From: a virus
Strand: one strand, 5' to 3'
Virus record (IMG/VR): IMGVR_UViG_3300025625_000040
Location: 1 to 26,879 of that record
DNA length: 26,879 nt
The position numbers were made by a program, and so were the translations under genes. The notes under the pieces are model-generated. The model was not told the origin of the DNA, did no database searches, and saw nothing but the letters and a program-made list of their open reading frames with translations. Each line of letters begins with the position of its first letter. Position 1 is the first letter of the stretch. Shown piece after piece: positions 6,684 through 11,782 of the stretch.

Positions 6684-6769
6684 CGCTCCGCCTCGCTGAA
6701 GAGGATATCACGCAGTGACTTGATCCGGTGCTCAAGTTTGAGCGTATCGACAACCGCAAATTCTTTCAT
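6680..6769 (-). CDS. 29-residue mini-gene coupled to the next gene
   Basis: ATG 6769 has a strong ribosome binding site (AAGGAGA, about 6 bases upstream). The frame encodes a short amphipathic peptide (MKEFAVVDTLKLEHRIKSL and 10 more residues) that ends in TTGA, overlapping the next start codon. It could be a genuine small protein or a leader that delivers ribosomes to the TTG start. The ribosome binding site and the overlap are the support; the protein itself has no recognisable family. Confidence 0.5.
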   Translation of the reverse strand: MKEFAVVDTLKLEHRIKSLRDILFSEAER

Positions 6770-6820
6770 CTCTTCTCCTTCTAGCTTCCTTGGCTTACTG
6801 ACAAGCGTAAGACGTTCCAG

Positions 6821-7063
6821 CTACTCGGACTGTTCCAAGTGTCTTCGCCCATCCCGCGGCTGCGGTCCCCGCGGCTGCGGCTGCCACGCTTCGACCTCCC
6901 ACTCGGACAGCACGAGGATCGCTCCTACCCTCTGCGCGTGCAGCTTCCCTGCTTCAATCGCGTTGTAGATCGCGGTCCGCGAAACGCCTTTCCTCTCGGC
7001 GGCCTGCTTGATGCTCATCAATCCGGGCACCGCCCGCCCTGGCCTGGTTGGTTTCCTACTCAT
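6821..7063 (-). CDS. Excisionase-like winged HTH protein
   Basis: The 80-aa protein carries a MerR/excisionase-type HTH (HTH_17-like): GLMSIKQAAERKGVSRTAIYNAIEAGKLHAQRVG... with a following WEVEAW segment (residues 14-60). A basic proline-rich tail follows. Such proteins act as recombination directionality factors or small regulators. With a serine integrase nearby this is a reasonable candidate partner, although factors for serine integrases are diverse. ATG 7063 is chosen because a promoter (TTGAAT-N17-TATACT) ends 6 bases before it, giving a leaderless message. A longer form from ATG 7105 also has a ribosome binding site (GGGAGGG), so two forms are possible. Confidence 0.7.
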   Translation of the reverse strand: MSRKPTRPGRAVPGLMSIKQAAERKGVSRTAIYNAIEAGKLHAQRVGAILVLSEWEVEAWQPQPRGPQPRDGRRHLEQSE

Positions 7064-7069
7064 AGAGCG

Positions 7070-7098
7070 AGTATACCTGTTTAGTTCGACTGATTCAA
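7070..7098 (-). promoter_or_regulatory. Promoter giving a leaderless excisionase-like mRNA
   Basis: On the minus strand TTGAAT (7098-7093), a 17-base spacer and TATACT (7075-7070) end 6 bases before ATG 7063. Transcription would begin at or next to the A of the start codon. The -10 overlaps an AGTATAC motif that also occurs at 7121-7127. Confidence 0.6.
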
Positions 7099-7277
7099 GT
7101 GGCATCACTGTCCCTCCCCGAGTATACGACGGGCGCTCCCGATCAAAAGTTTCCAATATTTCCCTTGTCAGCCCGTCAGACGCCCGCCTGCTGTGTGCCA
7201 TTCTGAGACTCGGGCGGGGCTCAGGGTGGAACTCTCTCGCATGCGTACGGGCGCCCATGCGTCAAGGCCTTTGACTT

Positions 7278-7330
7278 TTGATGCTTATGCATCAACGTTA
7301 GAGACGTTGGAAACGTTAAAGGCGTTAACG
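7278..7330. repeat. Inverted repeat followed by four 9-bp direct repeats
   Basis: TTGATGC (7278-7284) and GCATCAA (7289-7295) form a perfect inverted repeat with a TTAT loop. It runs directly into four 9-base units (7295-7303, 7304-7312, 7313-7321, 7322-7330) of the form RCGTTRRMR. The last contains the palindrome CGTTAACG, also found beside the repressor. Such an array could be an operator or iteron-type binding site. Confidence 0.65.
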
Positions 7331-7439
7331 CTATCCACCGCACGCTACTGGCTCAAAATAGTTGAAACCTTTTTCCGTTTACGAACGTCATAACTGGTGA
7401 ACCAACCGCGAGGTTCCCCGGAAGAGAAAGGCAACGAAA

Positions 7440-7490
7440 ATGAGCACTGCCACCCAGACCCAGACCGACCAGGAACTGGTCCTAGGCTAA
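7440..7490 (+). CDS. Possible 16-residue leader peptide
   Basis: ATG 7440 is preceded by GAGAAAGG at good spacing and opens a 16-codon frame (MSTATQTQTDQELVLG) just before the GGAACC promoter-like element. It may be a leader or the remnant of a truncated gene. Nothing else supports it. Confidence 0.3.
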   Translation: MSTATQTQTDQELVLG

Positions 7491-7502
7491 TTTTCCTCTA
7501 TT

Positions 7503-7531
7503 GGAACCTTTAAAGTAATCGGTTAGTCTAT
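7503..7531 (+). promoter_or_regulatory. Promoter-like element GGAACC-N17-GTCTAT, copy 1
   Basis: GGAACC (7503-7508), 17 bases, GTCTAT (7526-7531), 46 bases before the start at 7578. The -35-like GGAAC and -10-like GTC resemble ECF-sigma promoters. The arrangement, spacing and surrounding bases recur at 9709-9737. Confidence 0.5.
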
Positions 7532-7577
7532 ACTACTGTAAGCAAACAGCTTACTCCCGACCGAAAGGAGCCTTCCG

Positions 7578-7763
7578 ATGAACGACTTCTCCCGAAAGAC
7601 AATCCGCTCCCTGGCCCGCCAGGGCATCAGCCTGATCAGCCTGACGGTCATCCCAGACAGCGGCGCCATGCCGTTTGCCACGGGAGAGCGGGGCTATATC
7701 CTCGACGATAACGGAACCCAGCGAGTGCTGCTCTTCTCACAGGTTCTGGAACTCGCCGGATAG
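7578..7763 (+). CDS. Small hypothetical phage protein (61 aa)
   Basis: The ATG at 7578 has a clear AAAGGAG ribosome binding site. The 61-aa product (MNDFSRKTIRSLARQGISL... GERGYILDDNGTQRVLLFSQVLELAG) looks like one compact alpha/beta domain. Short proteins with a similar 'GERGY..DDNG' centre accompany DUF932-type genes in phages, but I cannot name a function. It is the first substantial gene behind copy 1 of the GGAACC element and is followed by two hairpins before the DUF932-like gene. Confidence 0.65.
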   Translation: MNDFSRKTIRSLARQGISLISLTVIPDSGAMPFATGERGYILDDNGTQRVLLFSQVLELAG

Positions 7764-7809
7764 GGCTTCGGCCCCTTCCCTTCTTCAAGCAATGGGCTGG
7801 AAACAGCCC
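7763..7809 (+). terminator. Two short hairpins between the 61-aa gene and DUF932-like gene
   Basis: GGGC-TTCG-GCCC (7763-7774) begins in the stop codon and is followed by a pyrimidine-rich tract. A second stem, GGGCT/AGCCC (7794-7809), lies 19 bases further on. They may attenuate or stabilise the message. T-runs are poor. Confidence 0.4.
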
Positions 7810-7838
7810 CAAACCGTACCAGGTAAGGAGAAACGACA

Positions 7839-8933
7839 ATGACCGCTGCAATTATCCCGCTCAACGATCAGCTCACAGAAACCGAAGCCGCCGCCCGACG
7901 CCGCCCGGCTGACCTCCCCTGGACGACCTGGGAGAAGCTGGAAGTAATGCCCGCCGATCTGGCGCTCTTGCGAATGGAATGCCTGGATGGACAGTTGACC
8001 GCGAAGCTGCCGGGGCAGGCGCCCTACCGGGTGGCGCAGTCCTTCCTCGAAGGTCTCGGCGGGGAAACGACGTTCCCCCCGGAGTTCGTCGGGAAGCTCT
8101 CGCCGGCTCTCCAGGCGCAAATCATTAACGAGCGGCTGGACAAGACGCCGCCCCGGCTCATGTCGCTCGTGATGAACGGCGAGACGTGCGTCCGGTTCCT
8201 GCCGGGAGATCGAGCGGTGCTGCCCGCTCCCGCCGTGGCAGACCGGATTTACGACCGGCTCCTCGATCTCTATGGGGGCGTCGAAATCGACGAAGCGAAG
8301 GCGTACAACGGGGAGCACTGGCTCCGGTTCACCACCCCGTTCACGAAGGCGCTGACTGGCGAGCGGGTCCAGCTCGACCCCCAGCGCCACGAGATGCTCA
8401 AAGAGGACGTCCTCGCGCTGGGCGTGCAGGTGCGGCACGAGTTCCGGGATGGGCTGGCCGTCGAACTGCACGTCAAGCGCCTCCTCTGCTACAACTCGGC
8501 CACCTCAGTCCGGCACGCGTACTCCTGGCGCGTCAAAGAGGATCGCTCGGAAGGCGCACAGCTCGCCTGGCTTGATGACGTGATCGCCGGGCTGCCGGCG
8601 GAGTTCGACCGCTTCTTGGAGCACGGCCGCATGATGGAAGCGGAGAAGTTCGAGGGGCATCCCCGGACGGCATTACAAGCAGCAGCAAAAGCGATGAAGC
8701 TGCCGAAGCGGCTGCTGCCGGGATTGTTCGCTGCCTTCGACCAGGAGCCAGGAGACAATCATTGGGCGATCTTGCAAGCCCTGACCCGGATGGGAACGCA
8801 CGGGGATTTAGCGCCGGGGCTGCGCCGAGATCTGTGCAGGACCGCCGGAGAGTGGGTGCAAGATTTCGACATGACGACGGCTCGTTTGCCTCGCGCTCTG
8901 GCTAATAGCATTGGCGCACAAATCCTCGAATGA
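7839..8933 (+). CDS. DUF932-like phage/plasmid protein (364 aa)
   Basis: The 364-aa soluble protein has the layout of DUF932 phage/plasmid-like proteins: an N-terminal part predicted to be beta-rich (residues about 60-160, with RLMSLVMNGETCVRFLPGD), a middle region where gene-specific antigens vary, and a conserved-style C-terminal helix block NHWAILQALTRMGTHGDLAPGLRRDLCRTAGEW (about 310-343). In the family these are abundant early proteins of unknown biochemical role. TAAGGAG stands 10 bases before ATG 7839. It overlaps the homing endonuclease start by 4 bases (ATGA). The family call rests on pattern memory and could be wrong. Confidence 0.5.
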   Translation: MTAAIIPLNDQLTETEAAARRRPADLPWTTWEKLEVMPADLALLRMECLDGQLTAKLPGQAPYRVAQSFLEGLGGETTFPPEFVGKLSPALQAQIINERLDKTPPRLMSLVMNGETCVRFLPGDRAVLPAPAVADRIYDRLLDLYGGVEIDEAKAYNGEHWLRFTTPFTKALTGERVQLDPQRHEMLKEDVLALGVQVRHEFRDGLAVELHVKRLLCYNSATSVRHAYSWRVKEDRSEGAQLAWLDDVIAGLPAEFDRFLEHGRMMEAEKFEGHPRTALQAAAKAMKLPKRLLPGLFAAFDQEPGDNHWAILQALTRMGTHGDLAPGLRRDLCRTAGEWVQDFDMTTARLPRALANSIGAQILE

Positions 8934-9724
8934 ACCGGATTTATATTCTGGTGGACCCACGGACTGCCTCCGGGCGGTACGTGGGTATTACCTGTCAGAC
9001 TCTAGCGAACCGGCTCCTGGGACATATCTGCGACGCCAAGGGCAAGTGCCGCACTTACTGCAGCCGCTGGATCAGGCAGCTTCAGCAAGCGGGATGGGAG
9101 CCGGTAATGATCCTGATCGAAGAGACAGAAGATCGAAGTCGCGAGTGCTTCTGGATCGCTCATTATCGCCAGGCAGGGTTGCCGCTTACTAATCTTACTG
9201 ACGGCGGTGAAGGCACTCCGGGGTCTGTCAGGACCCCGGAGATGCGGCTTCAAATGAGCCTTGCTCGTCGGGGGCGCAAAAGACCCCCCGCCAGTGAAGC
9301 GAGAAAAGCGAAAGCTGCCCAAGGAAATAGAATCGCCTGGGCAAGGCCGGAAATGGCGGCTGTGCGAGCCCGAGTTGCTGAAGCGGCTGCTGCCCCTCGT
9401 CGCGGCAAACCCCTCTCGGAAGCGCACCGGAAAGCGATTGGAGACGCTCAACGGGGGAAGCTGGGGCATCCTTGCAGTGAAGCCACGAAACAGATTCTCT
9501 CCGAGAAAGCAAAGCATCGCCCGTTCCCAAGCGAAGAGACGCGTATCAAACTATCCGAAGCGAGCAAAAGAAAAGTGGTCACTGCTGAAATGCGCGAGAA
9601 ATGCAGAGCCGCAGCTCTTCGGTCCTGGCAGACAAGAGATCGGCCCCGCCACCGGCCAGACGGCAGTTTTGCACCAAAGGAAAAAGCCCCTCCCGGCGGT
9701 TTCATCTTGGAACCTTTTAAGTAG
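8930..9724 (+). CDS. GIY-YIG homing endonuclease with NUMOD3 repeats
   Basis: The 264-aa protein begins with a GIY-YIG nuclease domain: YIL (5-7), YVG (18-20), then the metal-binding glutamate E72 in ECFWIAHYRQAG and the family ending NLTDGGEG. It is followed by repeated NUMOD3-type DNA-binding motifs (about 110-130, 158-178, 182-216; pattern S-E-x(2)-x-K-x-S-E-A). Free-standing enzymes of this kind nick a homologous allele and copy themselves in by recombination. It starts inside the stop of the DUF932-like gene. Its last codons overlap copy 2 of the GGAACC element, so it is well embedded in the operon. No intron boundaries are visible around it. Confidence 0.9.
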   Translation: MNRIYILVDPRTASGRYVGITCQTLANRLLGHICDAKGKCRTYCSRWIRQLQQAGWEPVMILIEETEDRSRECFWIAHYRQAGLPLTNLTDGGEGTPGSVRTPEMRLQMSLARRGRKRPPASEARKAKAAQGNRIAWARPEMAAVRARVAEAAAAPRRGKPLSEAHRKAIGDAQRGKLGHPCSEATKQILSEKAKHRPFPSEETRIKLSEASKRKVVTAEMREKCRAAALRSWQTRDRPRHRPDGSFAPKEKAPPGGFILEPFK

Positions 9725-9737
9725 AGGGTCGGTCTAT
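9709..9737 (+). promoter_or_regulatory. Promoter-like element GGAACC-N17-GTCTAT, copy 2
   Basis: GGAACC (9709-9714), 17 bases, GTCTAT (9732-9737), 42 bases before the start at 9780. It shares TTGGAACCTTT and AAGTA with copy 1 and begins inside the 3' end of the homing endonuclease gene. Confidence 0.5.
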
Positions 9738-9779
9738 TACTATGGAAGCAGACGAGAGACAGCGAAAAGGAGAAACGAG

Positions 9780-10010
9780 ATGAACCACAGCATCACCGCC
9801 GTCGCGATAGCCAACGCCCTCGGGCGGGGAGCTGCGGAACCGGCTTTCGAGAGTGGCGGCGAGTTCTGGATGGAGGAAGAGACCGTGGAACAGGCCCGCG
9901 AGCGGATGACGCCGGCCGAGCGCGCCGCCGACCTTGCGGTTGAGTTCTGCCACGTCCGCCATGCCGGCCTGCCCTTCGGCAGCAGTTGCCCGGCCTGCGG
10001 GGAGGAGTGA
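9780..10010 (+). CDS. Small acidic protein with C-terminal CxxC (76 aa)
   Basis: ATG 9780 follows an AAAAGGAG ribosome binding site. The protein has an N-terminal helix (SITAVAIANALGRG), an acidic motif GEFWMEEE (about 26-33) and ends with CPACGEE, preceded by CHVRHAG, a possible zinc site. The first half is clearly related to the next gene (10076-10261), which shares A-x-ALG-x-G and FWMEEE. Family and function are unknown. It is under copy 2 of the GGAACC element. Confidence 0.6.
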   Translation: MNHSITAVAIANALGRGAAEPAFESGGEFWMEEETVEQARERMTPAERAADLAVEFCHVRHAGLPFGSSCPACGEE

Positions 10011-10075
10011 CGATGCCGAGCATCACCTAATACTCTGGATCGGATGATCAACGCTGCGCGAGGAGAGGGGAAACG

Positions 10076-10261
10076 ATGAACAACGGCTTGATCGCTGCCG
10101 GCACGGCGCACGCTCTCGGCCTCGGCCCTGACCCGGCTGACTGCGAGTTCCGGGTTGAGGATGACTTTTGGATGGAAGAGGAGAGTGAGGCAGAATCGAG
10201 CAGGAGGCGTTCCGTTGACAGGTTTATTGGAGTTCCGGAGAGAGGAAGTCGCAGTGATTAA
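10076..10261 (+). CDS. Small acidic protein, paralogue of 9780-10010 (61 aa)
   Basis: ATG 10076 has a good ribosome binding site (GAGGAGAGGGG). The sequence IAAGTAHALGLGPDPADCEF followed by DDFWMEEESE aligns with the previous gene, so the two look like a tandem duplication that has diverged at the C-terminus; here the cysteine pair is lost. The end of the gene overlaps the start region of the pentapeptide-repeat protein. Function unknown. Confidence 0.55.
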   Translation: MNNGLIAAGTAHALGLGPDPADCEFRVEDDFWMEEESEAESSRRRSVDRFIGVPERGSRSD

Positions 10262-10862
10262 TCGTGACAAGATACAGCCGTATGCCGATCTGCGCGGCGC
10301 CGACCTGCGCTGCGCCGACCTGAACGACGCCGACCTGCGCTGCGCCAACCTGGGCGGCGCCAATCTGGGCGGCGCCGACCTGCGCGGCGCCGCCCTGCGC
10401 GGCGCCGACCTGCGCTGCGCCAACCTGGGCGGCGCCAATCTGGGCGGCGCCGACCTGCGCGGCGCCGACCTGCGCTGCGCCGACCTGCGCTGCGCCAACC
10501 TGGGCGGCGCCAACCTGGGCGACGCCGCCCTGAACGGCGCTCGCCTGAACGGCGCTCACCTGGATGTTGGCACCACCCTGGAGAGCGGTGAGACGTGGGG
10601 CATGTATCTCGCCGGGGAAGTGGCCGCCTTGCTCACTGCCGGCGGCCGCCCGCTGTCAGAGGTGGCGCAAAGACGCCACTGGGAGTGCCACTCGTGGTAT
10701 GACTGCCCCATGGCGGCGGCGTTTTCGGCAAGCGGCGTGGAGGAGACGCCCCTCCGGCTGCGGCCCCGCGTCGAGCAGTTCATCCGCTTTTTCGACGCGG
10801 GCTTGATCCCCATGCCGGCGTGCGATCCGGGGCGCGGGAGGGGTGCCGGCGATGAGTGCTGA
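10215..10862 (+). CDS. Pentapeptide-repeat protein with extra C-terminal domain
   Basis: About 18 consecutive pentapeptides of the form A(D/N)Lxx (residues roughly 31-122) predict a right-handed quadrilateral beta-helix. In the family this fold can mimic DNA (for example gyrase-binding proteins), but that function is not shown here. A C-terminal domain of about 90 residues follows, with HWECHSWYDCPMAAAF and a final FIRFFDAGLIP segment. TTG 10215 is preferred because AGGAGG sits 7 bases upstream; GTG 10254 is an alternative 13 residues shorter. At the DNA level two 75-base units (from 10331 and 10406) share about 62 identical bases, a sign of recent expansion. Confidence 0.8.
   Translation: MTGLLEFRREEVAVINRDKIQPYADLRGADLRCADLNDADLRCANLGGANLGGADLRGAALRGADLRCANLGGANLGGADLRGADLRCADLRCANLGGANLGDAALNGARLNGAHLDVGTTLESGETWGMYLAGEVAALLTAGGRPLSEVAQRRHWECHSWYDCPMAAAFSASGVEETPLRLRPRVEQFIRFFDAGLIPMPACDPGRGRGAGDEC
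10331..10480 (+). repeat. 75-base tandem duplication within the pentapeptide gene
   Basis: The sequence from 10331 repeats from 10406 with about 62 identical consecutive bases. The unit equals five pentapeptides, so length changes keep the reading frame and the beta-helix register. Confidence 0.7.
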
Positions 10863-11070
10863 TCTCACCGCGAACGACGTGCCTATCAGGATACGACCGT
10901 TTCCGCTATTCAGTCTTGAACCGAGTAAGAAGGAAATCGCCTGCCTGATGGTGAACATGTTCCCGGTCTTGCAGATTAACATACTCAAGGCTGCTGCTTC
11001 CTCGAAGCAGGCGCACCTTGCTAGACAGCGATGTTCGCCGGGTTCTGCCGGGCAATCCGCCGGCAGGTAA
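10852..11070 (+). CDS. Hypothetical small protein, possibly a fusion with tnpB 3' end
   Basis: ATG 10852 overlaps the stop of the pentapeptide gene (ATGAGTGCTGA), so coupled translation is plausible. The 72-aa frame has an N-terminal part (MSADLTANDVPIRIRPFPLF) of no known family. From about residue 43 (NILKAAASSKQ) the sequence enters the structured region described next. 'NILKAA' recalls the extreme C-terminal helix of TnpB proteins, but the cysteine pairs and the catalytic aspartate that should precede it are absent. It may be a truncated gene joined to a deletion remnant. Confidence 0.4.
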   Translation: MSADLTANDVPIRIRPFPLFSLEPSKKEIACLMVNMFPVLQINILKAAASSKQAHLARQRCSPGSAGQSAGR

Positions 11071-11178
11071 AACGTCGTCGGTAGCGTCGTAACGGTGCAA
11101 ACCATAGATTGCCGTGGGGCTGCACGGCAGAGGTGCGATACCTCGGATGCCCCTCCCTTGAGGGACGGGGAGCAGTCA
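10978..11178 (+). ncRNA. Orphan omega-RNA-like right end of an IS200/IS605 (TnpB) element
   Basis: Five hairpins follow one another: CTGCTTC/GAAGCAG (10994-11010), CTGCCGG/CCGGCAG (11045-11066), TGCCGTG/CACGGCA (11110-11129), GAGGT/ACCTC (11130-11144) and CCCCTCCCT/AGGGACGGGG (11150-11170). The 3' end reads GATGCCCCTCCC... GGGGAGCAGTCAC. It closely resembles the common right end of TnpB transposons, a purine-rich GAxGCCCC stem followed by GAGGATGTCA. In those elements the tnpB 3' end and right end are transcribed as the guide (omega/right-end) RNA of the nuclease. Length (about 200 bases), structure and 3' end fit. No tnpB or tnpA is present, and no left end was identified. It may instead be an unrelated structured RNA or terminator complex. 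Confidence 0.5.
11150..11170. terminator. GC-rich hairpin at the meeting point of convergent operons
   Basis: CCCC+TCCCT pairs with AGGGA+C+GGGG (one bulged C, tiny loop). It lies six bases past the end of the minus-strand fibre gene, between two convergent transcription units, so it could act as a bidirectional terminator whatever its origin. There is no T-run. Confidence 0.4.
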
Positions 11179-11769
11179 CTGCACCGCTAACCAGGTGCAG
11201 CCATAGACGGTATTCGCCTGCGAAGCGGCCGGCGCCGTCTGGAACCCGAGGGTGAAGCTCGTCGTCCCCACCGCGGCCAGGTACGGGTTCAGCGCCGCCG
11301 TGAGCGCGTTGTTCGGGGTGATGAGCACGAACGGCGCCGTCCCGAACGCCGCGTGGAACGTCACCACCGCCGCGTTCCCCGCCGCCGGGCTGGTGCCCGT
11401 TCCGAAGGTCAGGCTGCCCCGGCTATCGTCCGCCGCGGCCGCCACCACCGGCGCCGGAGGGCTCGTGCCCGCGTTGCTGCCCGCCGCTGCTGTCGGAGCC
11501 GTGCCGCCGCCGAGGTTCAGGTGCGCGCCGCCGGACAGGAGTGAGACCCAGGCGCTGCCCGTGTCCCGGTACAACGCTTCGTTCCCCACGTCGGTAGCCA
11601 GGTAGAGCCGGCCTGCCCAGCCCGCCGCCGGCCGGGCTGCCAGCGTGCCGGTGAGGATGCCCGAAGCCAGCATGGCGTCGATGAGGGTGGCGTTATTGTT
11701 CAGAGTGACACTTTTTTGCGCCTGGGATTCGACCAGCAGACTCAGGCCGAGGTTCGGGGTGATTGCCAT
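11176..11769 (-). CDS. DUF2793-like phage tail fibre protein
   Basis: The 197-aa protein starts MAITPNLGLSLLVESQAQKSVTLNNN at ATG 11769, with a GAGG-type ribosome binding site after the upstream stop. This opening is typical of DUF2793 tail proteins. The middle repeats a short beta-rich segment (RLYLATDVGNEALYRDTGSAWV), characteristic of fibre heads attached to a receptor-binding tip. The C-terminal about 85 residues (SLTFGTGTSPAAGNAAVVTFH... GCTWLAVQ) look like a small beta-sandwich tip domain. It is the last gene of the late operon, just after the megatron-like protein, the usual place for the receptor-binding protein. Its stop abuts the omega-RNA-like sequence. Confidence 0.8.
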   Translation of the reverse strand: MAITPNLGLSLLVESQAQKSVTLNNNATLIDAMLASGILTGTLAARPAAGWAGRLYLATDVGNEALYRDTGSAWVSLLSGGAHLNLGGGTAPTAAAGSNAGTSPPAPVVAAAADDSRGSLTFGTGTSPAAGNAAVVTFHAAFGTAPFVLITPNNALTAALNPYLAAVGTTSFTLGFQTAPAASQANTVYGCTWLAVQ

Positions 11770-11782
11770 AACAAATGCCTCG

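Larger units (their letters stand above)
7064..7439. other. Non-coding control region between divergent operons
   Basis: This 376-base gap separates the excisionase-like gene (leftward) from the accessory operon (rightward). It holds the leaderless promoter, two AGTATAC motifs, a 7-bp inverted repeat and four 9-bp repeats. Short frames crossing it encode only the repeats and look like chance. From 7331 to 7439 I see AT-richer sequence but no convincing promoter. Confidence 0.6.

Noticed and set aside
7193-7393. Short plus-strand frame over the repeat region
   Set aside because: It merely translates the 9-bp repeats (TLETLETLKALT) and has no ribosome binding site.
10016-10030. Five-codon frame (MPSIT) after the 76-aa gene
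   Set aside because: Too short to support; its GATGC/GCATC symmetry is more likely a minor hairpin.
10224-10559. Minus-strand frame of repeated VGAAQ/IGAAQ units
   Set aside because: It is the antisense of the pentapeptide repeats; a 15-base repeat makes all frames repetitive. The longer minus-strand arginine-rich frame (9740-10513) is the same artefact.
10269-10562. Short regular repeats resembling a CRISPR array
   Set aside because: The units are coding pentapeptides in one frame with no unique spacers and no cas genes.
10978-11178. Diversity-generating retroelement template or group II intron
   Set aside because: There is no reverse transcriptase, no adenine-rich variable/template pair, and no intron domain V-like stem. 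The TnpB right-end interpretation fits better.
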